64,000 nucleotides of DNA from Rugamonas brunnea (GTDB lineage: Bacteria; Pseudomonadota; Gammaproteobacteria; Burkholderiales; Burkholderiaceae_D), in the NCBI RefSeq assembly GCF_014042345.1, contig NZ_JACEZT010000013.1, positions 62,001 through 126,000 of the forward strand. Reading direction: 5' to 3'. This document shows positions 1-9,027 of this stretch, piece by piece (positions within the stretch are counted from its first letter, which is position 1; each line of letters opens with the position of its first letter). Under the pieces are notes generated by a model, which was not told the origin of the DNA, did not search any database, and worked only from the letters and a program-made list of their open reading frames with translations. The position numbers and the translations under genes are program-made.

Positions 1-1847
1 GCGGCAAGTACCTGGCGGCCAGGGTGGCGCTGCCGGGCCAGCACGACCGGCTGGCCGTGGTCGACCTGGCCACGCTGGATGCGCGCATCGCCGCCAACTT
101 CACCGACGCCGACATCGGCCAGTTCGTCTGGGTCAATGACGAGCGCCTGGCCTTCACGGCCACCGACCGCGACCTGGGACCAGGCGACCAGCGCTACGCG
201 CCGGGCCTGTACGCGGTGGACCGCGACGGCCGCCACTTCCGGCAACTGGCCGAGCGGGGCAACAGCTTCTTCAAGAACGGCGACAGCCACCAGATTCTTC
301 CGTGGAACACCTATCTGCTGGGCCAGGACGGCGCCCAGGATTCCGAGTTCATCTACGTGCTCCACCCCAGCGTCGAAGGCACGGCGCAACTGGGCAACTA
401 CGAGCTGCAGCGTCTCAACACGATCACGGGCAGGGTCAAGCCCGTCGCCGCGCCCGAGCACAACGACGCGTGGCTGCTGGACCAGCATGGCGAACCGCGC
501 CTGACCATCACGACGGAACAAGGCAAGTCCACCGTCCACTACCTCGACCCGGCCAGCGGCCAATGGCGCGCCATCCATTCCTTCAATCCCTACACGGGGG
601 AAGGCTTGCGCTTCGCTCCGCTGGCGTTCGCACCGGACGGCAAACTGTACGTGCGCGCCAACGGCCCCCGCGACGACCAGGCGCAACTGTATTTGTTCGA
701 CCCGGCCACGGGCAAGCTGGGCGCACAGCCGCTGCTGCGGGTGACCGGCTACGATTTCAGCGGCCACGTCATCACGGACGCGCACACGCTGCTGGGCGTG
801 CGCTACGACGGCGAAGCCCGCGACACCAAGTGGCTGACGCCCGAGACGCAAGCCTTGCAGGACGCGGTGGACGCCAAGCTGCCGGCCACGGTCAACCTGC
901 TGAGCCTGCCGGCGCGGCCGGACGCGCCCTGGGTGCTGGTGGAAGCGTATTCGGACCGCCAGCCGCACACCTACCTGCTCTACAACCGCGACAGCCACAC
1001 CCTGCACATGGTGGGCGAGACTTTCGCCCACATCACGCCCGCCGACATGGGGAGCCAGAAACTGGTGCACTACCAGGCCCGCGACGGGCTAGCCATTCCC
1101 GCCCTGCTCACCCTGCCCAAGGACAAGCAGGGCAAGTTGCCCATGGTGGTGCTGGTCCACGGCGGCCCCTGGGTGCGCGGCAACCACTGGGGCTTCAACC
1201 CGGAAGCGCAGTTCCTCGCCTCGCGCGGCTATGCCGTGCTGGAGCCGGATTACCGCGGCAGCACCGGCTACGGCTACCGTCATTTCAAGGCCGGCTGGAA
1301 GCAATGGGGCTTGAAGATGCAGGACGACATCGCCGACGGCACGCGCTGGGCCATCGCCCAGGGCTACGCCGACGCCGGCCGCATCTGCATCGCCGGCGCC
1401 AGCTACGGCGGCTACGCCACGCTGATGGGCCTGGTGAACGACCCCGACCTGTACAAGTGCGGCGTGGACTGGGTCGGCGTGACCGACATCAACCTGATGT
1501 ATGACGGCAACTGGCGCTACGCGTCCGACATGTCCGACAGCTACAAACAATACGGCATGCCGCAACTGGTGGGCGACCAGGTCAAGGACGCAGCCCAGCT
1601 GACGGCCACCTCGCCGTTGATGCAGGCGGCCCGCATCAAGCAGCCGCTGCTGCTGGCCTACGGCGGCGCCGACCTGCGCGTGCCGCTCTACCACGGCAAC
1701 AAGTTCTACGACGCCGTCAAGGCCGGCAACCAGCAGGTGGAATGGGTCGAATATCCGGAAGAAGGCCACGGCTGGAAACTGCCCAAGAACCGCATCGATT
1801 TCTGGGGCCGGGTCGAGAAATTCCTGGACCGCAATATCGGCCACTGA
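1..1847 (+). CDS. S9 family peptidase, 5' end outside window
   Basis: Serine peptidase of the prolyl oligopeptidase (S9) family, acylaminoacyl/dipeptidyl-peptidase type, which cleaves short peptides. The frame is open from base 3 to the window edge, so the N-terminus and any signal peptide are missing; about 614 residues are visible. The first part is a beta-propeller-like region. The C-terminal alpha/beta hydrolase shows the nucleophile Ser in GASYGGY (codon 1401-1403), Asp in GGADLRVP (1671-1673) and His in EGHGW (1767-1769), so the triad is complete. A paralogue follows 50 bases downstream in the same direction, so the two are probably co-transcribed. Substrate specificity cannot be read from the sequence. 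Confidence 0.9.
   Translation, partial: GKYLAARVALPGQHDRLAVVDLATLDARIAANFTDADIGQFVWVNDERLAFTATDRDLGPGDQRYAPGLYAVDRDGRHFRQLAERGNSFFKNGDSHQILPWNTYLLGQDGAQDSEFIYVLHPSVEGTAQLGNYELQRLNTITGRVKPVAAPEHNDAWLLDQHGEPRLTITTEQGKSTVHYLDPASGQWRAIHSFNPYTGEGLRFAPLAFAPDGKLYVRANGPRDDQAQLYLFDPATGKLGAQPLLRVTGYDFSGHVITDAHTLLGVRYDGEARDTKWLTPETQALQDAVDAKLPATVNLLSLPARPDAPWVLVEAYSDRQPHTYLLYNRDSHTLHMVGETFAHITPADMGSQKLVHYQARDGLAIPALLTLPKDKQGKLPMVVLVHGGPWVRGNHWGFNPEAQFLASRGYAVLEPDYRGSTGYGYRHFKAGWKQWGLKMQDDIADGTRWAIAQGYADAGRICIAGASYGGYATLMGLVNDPDLYKCGVDWVGVTDINLMYDGNWRYASDMSDSYKQYGMPQLVGDQVKDAAQLTATSPLMQAARIKQPLLLAYGGADLRVPLYHGNKFYDAVKAGNQQVEWVEYPEEGHGWKLPKNRIDFWGRVEKFLDRNIGH
1787..1843 (+). repeat. 57-bp perfect direct repeat, copy 1
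   Basis: The last coding bases of the first S9 peptidase are identical over 57 bases to 3844-3900 in its neighbour. The rest of the two genes is similar but diverged, so the stretch looks like recent gene conversion or strong conservation of the C-terminal helix. Confidence 0.9.
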
Positions 1848-1897
1848 GCCGGCGCCACATGCCCACATCACCAACACGACCACCATCAAGGACCATC

Positions 1898-3931
1898 ATG
1901 CCCTCCCTTTCCCATCCTATGCTGCGCGCTTGCGCATTGGCCTGCGCGTTAGTCGTGGGCGGCGCCGCGCTGCCGGCCGCCGCCGCCGCGACGGCGCTGC
2001 CGCCGCTGTCCGCCTTCTTCGACAACGAAACCTTCAGCGACGCCAAGCTGTCGCCGGACGGCAATTTCCTGGCCGCCCGCCTGTGCACCAAGGGCGAGCG
2101 GGCCTGGCTGTCCGTGCTGGACCTGAACACCAAGCAATTGAAGGTGGTGGCGCAACTGCGCGACGCCGACATCGGCCAGTTCCAGTGGGTCAATGACAAG
2201 CGCCTGGTGTTCAACGCCTACGACAGCCGCAGCGCCCAGGGCGAACAGTTCTACGGCCCCGGCCTGTATGCGGTCGATCGCGACGGCGGCAAATTCCGCC
2301 AGCTGGCCGACCGCAGCGGCGACGTGACGGAAACCACCGACATGCGCAAAATGCTGCCCTGGAACACCTTCATGCTCGACGAAACCGGGCCGCAGGACAG
2401 CGATTACTATTACGCCGTCAACAGTAAGTACGACGAGCAATACCGCTTCAACAACCTGAGCCTGATGCGCGTGAACACGGTCACGGGCCAGTCCAGCTTT
2501 GTGGAGCAACCAAGCAAATGGCGCGACATCTGGCTCGACCAGCATGGCCAGGCACGCGTGGCCAGCATGAGCGACAGCGAGACGCAAACCCTGTCCTACC
2601 GCGACCCGGCCAGCGGCGCATGGCGCACGCTGGCCACCTTCAAGCGCTACGACCCGGAGGCGGCCCGGTTCTGGCCGCTGGCCTTCGGCCCGGACGGCAC
2701 ACTGTACGTGGTCAGCGCCAACGGCAAGGACAAGGAAGCCCTGTACACCTACGATCTGGCGGCCGGCCGCATGGCCAGCGAGCCGCTGCTGAGCCTGCCG
2801 GACTTCGATTTCACGGGCAGCCTCATCATGGATCAGCACAAGCTGCTGGGCGTGCGCTACACCAATGACGCCGAGAACACCCTGTGGTTCGATCCCGGCA
2901 TGAAAGCCATGCAGGCGGCCGTCGATGCGCTGCTGCCGGACACCATCAACCTGCTGACCCCGGCCACCCGGGGCAGCGCGCCACGGGTGCTGGTGCGCGC
3001 CTTTTCGGACACCAAGCCCGGCACGTTCTACCTCTACGACGGCCAGGCCAAGGCGCTCGCGCGGCTGGGCCTGAGCCGCCCCGGCATCGAACCGTCCCAG
3101 ATGGGCGAGCAGAACCTGGTGCGCTACCAGGCCCGAGACGGCCTCACCATCCCCGCCTGGCTGACGCTGCCGGCTGGCAAGAGCAAGAACCTGCCCATGG
3201 TGGTGCTGGTGCACGGCGGCCCCTATGTACGCGGCGGCCAGTGGGGTTGGAATCCGGAAGCGCAATTCCTCGCCTCGCGCGGTTACGCCGTGCTGGAACC
3301 CGAATACCGGGGCAGCACCGGCTTTGGCACCCACCACTTCCACGCCGGCTGGAAACAATGGGGGTTGAAGATGCAGGATGACGTCGCCGATGGCACGCGC
3401 TGGGCCATCGCCCAGGGTATCGCGGACGGCAAGCGCGTGTGCATCGCCGGCGCCAGCTACGGGGGTTACGCCACGCTGATGGGGCTGGTCAACGACCCCG
3501 ATCTGTACCGCTGCGGCGTCGACTGGGTGGGCGTGACCGACATCAATCTGCTATACACCGACAACAGCTGGTACGACGACAGCGCCATGAGTTCGGAATG
3601 GCGGCGTTACGGCATGCGGCGCCTTGTGGGCGACCCCGACAAGGATGCCGCGCAACTGCGCACCACCTCGCCGCTGCAGCAGGCGGCCCGTATCAAGCAA
3701 CCCTTGCTGCTGGCCTACGGCGGCGTCGATTACCGCGTGCCGCTGGTGCACGGCAACAAGTTCCGCGACGCCGTCAGCGCCACCAACAAGGATGTGGAAT
3801 GGGTGGTCTATCCCAAGGAAGGCCATGGCTGGGTGCTGCCGGAGAACCGCATCGATTTCTGGGGCCGGGTCGAGAAATTCCTGGACCGCAATATCGGCCA
3901 GCATGGCGAGGCGGCCGGCGGCCAGCACTGA
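1898..3931 (+). CDS. S9 family peptidase, secreted paralogue
   Basis: Second prolyl-oligopeptidase-family serine peptidase, 677 residues. The start at 1898 is chosen because AAGGA lies 5 bases upstream and the protein then opens with a signal peptide (LRACALACALVVGG, then an Ala-rich cleavage region near residue 31), so it acts in the periplasm or outside. The beta-propeller half is followed by the hydrolase half with Ser520 (GASYGGY), Asp611 (GGVDYRVP) and His643 (EGHGW). It is clearly a tandem duplicate of the preceding gene: the hydrolase halves are nearly identical and the last 57 shared bases are the same at DNA level. An in-frame upstream extension to 1742 exists but overlaps the previous gene and lacks a ribosome site. 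Confidence 0.92.
   Translation: MPSLSHPMLRACALACALVVGGAALPAAAAATALPPLSAFFDNETFSDAKLSPDGNFLAARLCTKGERAWLSVLDLNTKQLKVVAQLRDADIGQFQWVNDKRLVFNAYDSRSAQGEQFYGPGLYAVDRDGGKFRQLADRSGDVTETTDMRKMLPWNTFMLDETGPQDSDYYYAVNSKYDEQYRFNNLSLMRVNTVTGQSSFVEQPSKWRDIWLDQHGQARVASMSDSETQTLSYRDPASGAWRTLATFKRYDPEAARFWPLAFGPDGTLYVVSANGKDKEALYTYDLAAGRMASEPLLSLPDFDFTGSLIMDQHKLLGVRYTNDAENTLWFDPGMKAMQAAVDALLPDTINLLTPATRGSAPRVLVRAFSDTKPGTFYLYDGQAKALARLGLSRPGIEPSQMGEQNLVRYQARDGLTIPAWLTLPAGKSKNLPMVVLVHGGPYVRGGQWGWNPEAQFLASRGYAVLEPEYRGSTGFGTHHFHAGWKQWGLKMQDDVADGTRWAIAQGIADGKRVCIAGASYGGYATLMGLVNDPDLYRCGVDWVGVTDINLLYTDNSWYDDSAMSSEWRRYGMRRLVGDPDKDAAQLRTTSPLQQAARIKQPLLLAYGGVDYRVPLVHGNKFRDAVSATNKDVEWVVYPKEGHGWVLPENRIDFWGRVEKFLDRNIGQHGEAAGGQH
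3844..3900 (+). repeat. 57-bp perfect direct repeat, copy 2
   Basis: Partner of the repeat at 1787-1843, 2057 bp away in the same orientation. It lies in the 3' end of the second S9 peptidase gene. Recombination between the copies would fuse the two genes into one. Confidence 0.9.
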
Positions 3932-4012
3932 GGCGCGGACAGCGGGCGGCCACGGCGGCGCAAACTGGTGTAGGCTAGCGGCTGGCCGTTCATCCACTCA
4001 TCGGGGGTACGC

Positions 4013-5227
4013 ATGTCGTCGGGAAAAATTCTGGTCGCACAGGGAGGCGGTCCCACCGCCGTCATCAACCAGTCGCTGGCGGGGGTGGCGCTGGAGGCGC
4101 GCCGCTTCCACAACGTCACGCGCGTGTATGGCGCGCTGCACGGGGTGCGCGGCATCGTCAACGAGGACTTCGTCGACCTGACCCGCGAAACCAGCCACAA
4201 CCTGGAACTGGTGGCGGCCACGCCCTCGTCGGCGCTCGGCTCCACCCGCGACAAGCCGGACCTGGCCTATTGCCAGGAGATCTTCCAGGTGCTGCGCGCG
4301 CACGAGATCGAACACTTCTTCTACATCGGCGGCAACGATTCGTCCGACACGGTGCGCATCGTCAGCGAGCAGGCGCGGCTGGCCGGCTACCCGCTGCGCG
4401 CCGTGCACATCCCCAAGACCATCGACAACGACCTGGTCGGCAACGACCACACGCCCGGTTTCCCGTCGGCGGCCCGCTTCGTGGCCCAGGCCTTTGCCGG
4501 CGCCAACCTCGACAACGCCTCGCTGCCCGGCGTCTACGTGGGCGTGGTGATGGGGCGCCACGCCGGCTTCCTGACGGCCGCCTCGGCACTGGGCAAGAAA
4601 TTCCCCGACGACGGGCCGCACCTGATCTACCTGCCCGAGCGCGTGTTCGACCTGGAACGGTTCCTGGCCGACGTCAAGGCCGCCTACACGCGCTACGGGC
4701 GCTGCGTGATCGCCGTGTCCGAAGGCATCCACGACGCCTCGGGCGAACCGATCGCCACCCTGCTGGCCAAGGATATCGAGCGCGACGCGCACGGCAACGT
4801 ACAGTTGTCGGGCACGGGCGCGCTGGCCGACCTGCTGTGCGAAGAGATCAAATCCAAGCTCGGCATCAAGCGCGTGCGCGGCGACACGTTCGGTTACCTG
4901 CAGCGCTCCTTCATCGGCTGCGTGTCGGACGTGGACCAGCGCGAGGCGCGCGAAGTGGGCGAGAAGGCCGTGCAGTTCGCGATGTGGGGCGACCGCGACG
5001 GCTCGGTCGCCATCAAGCGCACCGGCTTCTATTCGGTCGACTACGAATTGCTGCCGCTGGACGCCGTGGCCGGCAAGACGCGCGTGATGGAGGACGAGTT
5101 CATCAGCGCCAGCGGCACCGACGTGACGGACGCGTTCCGGCTCTACCTGCGCCCGCTGCTCGGCTCCGGCATGCCGGACGCGTTCCGGCTGCGGCCGGCG
5201 TCGGTGGAGAAAATCCTGAAGAAATAG
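4013..5227 (+). CDS. 6-phosphofructokinase, PPi-dependent type
   Basis: Phosphofructokinase of 404 residues that interconverts fructose 6-phosphate and fructose 1,6-bisphosphate in glycolysis. It has QGGGPTAVINQ near the N-terminus, GGNDSSDT at about residue 108, PKTIDND at about 131 and MGRHAGFL at about 184. In ATP enzymes the second motif is GGDGS and the third begins PGTID. Here an Asp replaces the second Gly and a Lys replaces the Gly of PGT, the two changes that mark pyrophosphate-dependent enzymes. The Asn in place of the first Asp of GGDD is unusual. ATG at 4013 follows a GGGGGT stretch. The gene stands alone behind the peptidases. Phosphate donor use is inferred from these residues, not shown. 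Confidence 0.88.
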   Translation: MSSGKILVAQGGGPTAVINQSLAGVALEARRFHNVTRVYGALHGVRGIVNEDFVDLTRETSHNLELVAATPSSALGSTRDKPDLAYCQEIFQVLRAHEIEHFFYIGGNDSSDTVRIVSEQARLAGYPLRAVHIPKTIDNDLVGNDHTPGFPSAARFVAQAFAGANLDNASLPGVYVGVVMGRHAGFLTAASALGKKFPDDGPHLIYLPERVFDLERFLADVKAAYTRYGRCVIAVSEGIHDASGEPIATLLAKDIERDAHGNVQLSGTGALADLLCEEIKSKLGIKRVRGDTFGYLQRSFIGCVSDVDQREAREVGEKAVQFAMWGDRDGSVAIKRTGFYSVDYELLPLDAVAGKTRVMEDEFISASGTDVTDAFRLYLRPLLGSGMPDAFRLRPASVEKILKK

Positions 5228-5242
5228 GCGTCGGGGGGACAA

Positions 5243-5270
5243 CAACGGGGCAGCGCCACTGGCCCCGTTG
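5243..5270 (+). terminator. possible hairpin terminator after the phosphofructokinase gene
   Basis: CAACGGGGC (5243-5251) and GCCCCGTTG (5262-5270) form a perfect 9-bp stem with a 10-base loop, 16 bases after the stop codon. No T-run follows, so it may be only a mRNA 3' stabiliser. Confidence 0.4.
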
Positions 5271-5364
5271 CGCGCTGCCGCACTCCCGAGATTGAGCCTC
5301 CTCAAGCGCTCTGCCGTCCGGCTTGCGCTATCATGAAGTTATATTCCCCAAAGGCAGGACCGCT

Positions 5365-5643
5365 ATGAACTCGCGTGCGCAGCAGATGGCCGATGCTCTC
5401 GCGGCCTTGTCGGCCGACGAACGGAACAGGCTGGACCGCCTGGCCGAGCGGGCGGGAATGCGTGCCGAGGAAATTTGGTCCGATGTCTGGCAATACGGAT
5501 TTGATGACACGGAAGAAAGCGTTCAAGCCAATATCGAGGCCGACGCCGATATCGCGGCGGGCCGCACCATCCCCAATGAGCAAGTAATGGCGGACATGTG
5601 GCGGATGGTGAATTCGGGTCTACAGAAGAAGAAAACCGGCTAG
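5365..5643 (+). CDS. antitoxin-like protein of a type II toxin-antitoxin pair
   Basis: Small protein of 92 residues directly upstream of a ParE/RelE-type toxin. ATG at 5365 is preferred over an upstream in-frame start because AAGGCAGGA lies just ahead of it. Residues 13-45 (SADERNRLDRLAERAG and onward) look like the helices of a ribbon-helix-helix DNA-binding domain. The acidic tail ending in AAGRTIPNEQVMADMW is the type of segment that wraps a ParE toxin. Expected role: neutralise the toxin and repress the shared promoter. The next gene starts 4 bases after this stop. Family assignment rests on context and general pattern, so it is moderate. Confidence 0.7.
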   Translation: MNSRAQQMADALAALSADERNRLDRLAERAGMRAEEIWSDVWQYGFDDTEESVQANIEADADIAAGRTIPNEQVMADMWRMVNSGLQKKKTG

Positions 5644-5647
5644 ACAC

Positions 5648-5923
5648 ATGATCCGCTGGTCATCGGCAGCGGCGAAATCACTGGCTCAAACGCTTGAGCA
5701 CATCAACACGCAAGATCCGAACACTGGCCACCTTGTCGCACAGCGCGTTCAATCCGCTCTGGACTTGATCGCTTTGCGTCCGGCGATAGGCACGCCAACC
5801 ACGCGACCTGGCATCCGCCGGTTTGCCATACCGAAAACCGGGCATCTGATCGAATACAGGTCTGATGAAACGGGCATCATCGTTATCCGCTGGATGCGAC
5901 AGGCAAAGCTACGCAAACGGTAG
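5648..5923 (+). CDS. ParE/RelE superfamily toxin
   Basis: Protein of 91 residues with the ParE/RelE fold pattern: an N-terminal strand (MIRWSSAAAKSL), a long helical hairpin (residues about 10-40), then RPAIGTPTTRPGIRRF and a strand pair ending in HLIEYRSDETGIIVIRWMRQAK. ParE-type toxins poison DNA gyrase and RelE-type toxins cut mRNA on the ribosome; the sequence does not decide which applies here. It starts 4 bases after the antitoxin stop, so the pair is translationally linked. A bidirectional terminator follows at 5939-5976. It sits alone between metabolic genes, as expected of a mobile toxin-antitoxin cassette. Confidence 0.78.
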   Translation: MIRWSSAAAKSLAQTLEHINTQDPNTGHLVAQRVQSALDLIALRPAIGTPTTRPGIRRFAIPKTGHLIEYRSDETGIIVIRWMRQAKLRKR

Positions 5924-5938
5924 CTCACGCACTAGCGC

Positions 5939-5976
5939 AAAAAAAAACGGACCATGCCGGGGCAAGGTCCGCTTTT
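5939..5976. terminator. bidirectional intrinsic terminator between toxin gene and purM
   Basis: CGGACC (5948-5953) pairs with GGTCCG (5966-5971) across a 12-base loop. Nine A's lie to the left (a U-run for purM on the minus strand) and CTTTTC lies to the right for the plus-strand toxin pair. It sits between the two convergent gene ends. Confidence 0.8.
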
Positions 5977-6012
5977 CAGCGTTGCAGGCGCCGCGCGCGG
6001 CGCCCGTGCGAT

Positions 6013-7056
6013 TTACTTGACGATGGTCTGGTGCTCGTCACCCACGCGGGTGCGGATCACGCCGATGCGCGAGACGGTCTCGCCGGCTGCCTGCAACTGG
6101 GCGAAGGCGGCGTCGGCGTTCTCTTTCGACACGATCACGGCCATGCCGATGCCGCAATTGAACACGCGGTGCATCTCGGCGTCGGCCACGCCACCGTGCT
6201 GCTGCAGCCACTGGAACAGCGGCGGCATGGTCCATGCCTTCGAATCCAGCTCGGCCACCAGGCCGTCCTGCAGCACGCGCGGGATGTTTTCCACCAGGCC
6301 GCCACCGGTGATGTGCACCATGCCCTTCACTTCCATCGCGTCCATCAGCGCCAGCAGCGGCTTGACGTAGATGCGGGTCGGCTCCATCAGCACGTCGGCC
6401 AGCTTGCGGCCGTGGAAGTCCGCTTCCAGGTCAGGTTTTGCCACTTCGATAATCTTGCGCACCAGCGAGTAACCATTCGAGTGGGCGCCCGACGAGGCCA
6501 GGCCCAGCACCACGTCGCCAGGGCAGATCTTGGTGCCGTCGATGATCTTCGACTTTTCCACGGCGCCCACGGCGAAACCGGCCAGGTCGTATTCACCGGC
6601 CGGGTACATGCTCGGCATTTCCGCCGTTTCGCCGCCGATCAGCGCGCAACCGGAGATCTCGCAGCCCTTGGCCACGCCCTTGATGACGTCGGTGGCCGTG
6701 GGCACGTCCAGCTTGCCGCAGGCGAAGTAGTCGAGGAAGAACAGCGGCTCGGCGCCCTGCACCAGGATGTCGTTGACGCTCATGGCCACCAGGTCGATGC
6801 CCACCGTGTCGTGGCGGTTCAGCTCGAAAGCCAGCTTGAGCTTGGTGCCCACGCCGTCCGTGCCCGACACCAGCACCGGCTCCTTGTACTTCTTGCTGAT
6901 CTCGAACAGGGCGCCGAAGCCACCAATGCCGCCCATCACGCCTTCGCGCATGGTGCGCTTGGCAAAGGGCTTGATCGCTTCGACTAAGGCGTCGCCCGCG
7001 TCGATATCGACGCCGGCGTCACGGTAGGACAGGGAAACATTAGAAGTTTGGCTCAT
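6013..7056 (-). CDS. purM: phosphoribosylformylglycinamidine cyclo-ligase (AIR synthetase)
   Basis: Fifth step of de novo purine synthesis: ATP-dependent ring closure of FGAM to aminoimidazole ribonucleotide in the cytoplasm. 347 residues, the normal PurM length. Recognisable segments are [14 protein letters not shown] and [15 protein letters not shown] near the N-terminus, [13 protein letters not shown] at about residue 145 and [15 protein letters not shown] at about 250. It is transcribed divergently from the permease gene on the right, with 171 bases between the starts, and ends at the shared terminator at 5939-5976. This is a single-gene unit, as often in betaproteobacteria. Confidence 0.97.
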   Translation of the reverse strand: MSQTSNVSLSYRDAGVDIDAGDALVEAIKPFAKRTMREGVMGGIGGFGALFEISKKYKEPVLVSGTDGVGTKLKLAFELNRHDTVGIDLVAMSVNDILVQGAEPLFFLDYFACGKLDVPTATDVIKGVAKGCEISGCALIGGETAEMPSMYPAGEYDLAGFAVGAVEKSKIIDGTKICPGDVVLGLASSGAHSNGYSLVRKIIEVAKPDLEADFHGRKLADVLMEPTRIYVKPLLALMDAMEVKGMVHITGGGLVENIPRVLQDGLVAELDSKAWTMPPLFQWLQQHGGVADAEMHRVFNCGIGMAVIVSKENADAAFAQLQAAGETVSRIGVIRTRVGDEHQTIVK

Positions 7057-7227
7057 GGTGTATTTCGCAGCGGAGGCGGTAAAATAGAAGGCGGAGACTA
7101 ATTTTGCATGTTTTTTGCCACATTTGCGGCAAAACGGTCGTCAGACCCCGTGCAAATCCGGTCAATCCGCTATTTTATCAAAATGCCCCGTCCAACAGCC
7201 CTTTTTTCGCGCAACCCATCTGAATCC

Positions 7228-8310
7228 ATGCCATTTCCCCTCTCGGTAGAGCAAAAGCAAACGGCTTTCTGGATCGCGGTCTGGCTCGCATTCGTGCTGT
7301 TACTGGTGGCGCTGGGCCCCGTGCTGACCCCGTTCATCGCCGCCGCCATCCTCGCCTACGCCCTCAATCCCGGCGTCGATTACCTGGACCGGTTGCACAT
7401 GGGCCGCTTCGGCGTGCCGCGCGCGCTGGCCGTGGTGCTGGTGCTGCTGCTGTTCTTCGCCGCCATCGGCGCCCTGATCCTGATCGTGGTGCCCGTGCTG
7501 CAAAAGGAACTGCCCCTGCTACAGGCCCAGATCCCCGCCTTCCTGGAAAAATTGAACGCGCTGCTGGCGCCACGCCTGCACGAGATGGGCATCACGGCGC
7601 AACTGGACGGCGAAGGCATCCGCAAATTGCTTTCCAAACAACTGGCCGGCGGCGGCGACGAGATCCTGGCCGCCGTGCTGGCCTCGGCCAAGGTCGGCGG
7701 CACGGCCGTGCTGGGCTGGATCGCCACCGTGGTGCTGATCCCCGTGCTGCTGTTCTACCTGCTGCTGGACTGGCACGCCCTGCTGGCGCGCGTGGCCGGC
7801 GCCGTGCCGCGCCGCTACATCGACCGCACGCTGGCCATGGCCGGCGAGGTGGACGAGCTGCTGGCCCAGTACCTGCGCGGCCAGTTGCTGGTGATGCTGG
7901 TGCTGGCCGTGTACTATTCGAGCGGCCTGATCATCGCCGGTTTCGACGTGGCGCTGCCGGTCGGCATCATCACCGGCCTGCTGGTGTTCATCCCCTACCT
8001 GGGCTTCGGCCTGGGCCTGGTGCTGGCCCTGATCGCCTCCGTGCTGCAGTTCCCCGGCTGGAACGGGCTGGTGGCCGTGGCCATCATCTACGGCTGCGGC
8101 CAGGTGCTGGAAGGCTTCTTCCTCACGCCGCGCCTGGTGGGCGAGCGCATCGGCCTCAATCCGCTGGCCGTGATCTTCGCCCTGCTGGCGTTCGGCCAGC
8201 TGTTCGGCTTCGTCGGCGTGCTGCTGGCGCTGCCCGCGTCGGCCGTGCTGATGGTGGCCTTCAAGCACCTGCGCCGCCACTACCTGGACAGCAGCTTTTA
8301 TAATGCGTGA
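7228..8310 (+). CDS. AI-2E family (PerM-like) membrane transporter
   Basis: Polytopic inner-membrane protein of 360 residues in the AI-2E exporter/PerM family. Two hydrophobic segments near the N-terminus (AFVLLLVALGPVLTPFIAAAI and VVLVLLLFFAAIGALILIV) precede a long hydrophilic helical region (LLQAQIPAFLEKLNALLAP), then further membrane segments. IPYLGFGLGLVLALIAS and the C-terminal FGQLFGFVGVLLALP are typical of the family. The start at 7228 gives the usual length; an in-frame upstream start at 7108 would add a hydrophilic tail and seems less likely, though no strong ribosome site decides it. hda follows 48 bases later. Family members export AI-2 or act as Na+/H+ antiporters; the substrate here is unknown. 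Confidence 0.88.
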   Translation: MPFPLSVEQKQTAFWIAVWLAFVLLLVALGPVLTPFIAAAILAYALNPGVDYLDRLHMGRFGVPRALAVVLVLLLFFAAIGALILIVVPVLQKELPLLQAQIPAFLEKLNALLAPRLHEMGITAQLDGEGIRKLLSKQLAGGGDEILAAVLASAKVGGTAVLGWIATVVLIPVLLFYLLLDWHALLARVAGAVPRRYIDRTLAMAGEVDELLAQYLRGQLLVMLVLAVYYSSGLIIAGFDVALPVGIITGLLVFIPYLGFGLGLVLALIASVLQFPGWNGLVAVAIIYGCGQVLEGFFLTPRLVGERIGLNPLAVIFALLAFGQLFGFVGVLLALPASAVLMVAFKHLRRHYLDSSFYNA

Positions 8311-8358
8311 CGTGATGCAGACAACGTGGACGCAAATGACAGGAACTGGGCGTAAGCC

Positions 8359-9027
8359 ATGAAGCAACTGGTGCTCGATTTAGGCGCGGAACAGGCGCAC
8401 AGCCTTGAATCGTTCGAGGTGGGACAGAACGCCGAGGCGGCGCAGCTGATGACGCAGTTCGCCGCCCGCACCTCGCGCGAGCACTTCGCCTACCTGTGGG
8501 GCGAGTGCGGCGTGGGCAAGACCCATTTGCTCAAGGCCCTGGCCAGCACCGACAAGGCGCGCTACATCTCGCCGTTCTCGATCGAGTCCGAGTTCGTGTA
8601 TTCGCCGGAGGTGGACCTGTACCTGCTCGACGACTGCGAGAAGCTGTCGCCGGTGGCGCAGATCGACGCCTTCGCCCTGTTCAACGAGATCCGCGCCAAC
8701 CACGCCTTCATGGTGTGCAGCGGCGCCGTGGCGCCGGCCGTGCTGCCGGTGCGCGAGGACCTGCGCACGCGCATGGGCTGGGGCCTGATCTACCAGATCC
8801 ACGGCCTGACGGACGACGAGAAGGTGGCCGCCCTGAGCGCCGCCGCCGCCGCCCGCGGCTTGACGCTCTCGCCGGGCGTGTTACCCTACCTGCTGTCGCA
8901 CTTCCAGCGCGACATGCGGTCGCTGTCCACCATGCTCGATTCGCTCGACCAGTATTCCCTTGAAACCCAACGCCCGATCACCTTGCCGCTACTGCGCGAG
9001 TGGTTACAGGCGGAAGCGAAAGAATGA
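8359..9027 (+). CDS. hda: DnaA regulatory inactivator Hda
   Basis: AAA+ protein of 222 residues that, with the DNA-loaded beta clamp, stimulates ATP hydrolysis by DnaA and so prevents re-initiation of replication. The N-terminus carries QLVLDL (residues 3-8), which fits the clamp-binding motif of Hda. Walker A is GECGVGKT (48-55) and a Walker B-like LYLLDDCEKL follows at about 90. The length and the lack of a DnaA-type DNA-binding C-terminus separate it from DnaA. The stop overlaps the next start as ATGA (9024-9027), so the phosphatase gene is translationally coupled. Confidence 0.95.
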   Translation: MKQLVLDLGAEQAHSLESFEVGQNAEAAQLMTQFAARTSREHFAYLWGECGVGKTHLLKALASTDKARYISPFSIESEFVYSPEVDLYLLDDCEKLSPVAQIDAFALFNEIRANHAFMVCSGAVAPAVLPVREDLRTRMGWGLIYQIHGLTDDEKVAALSAAAAARGLTLSPGVLPYLLSHFQRDMRSLSTMLDSLDQYSLETQRPITLPLLREWLQAEAKE

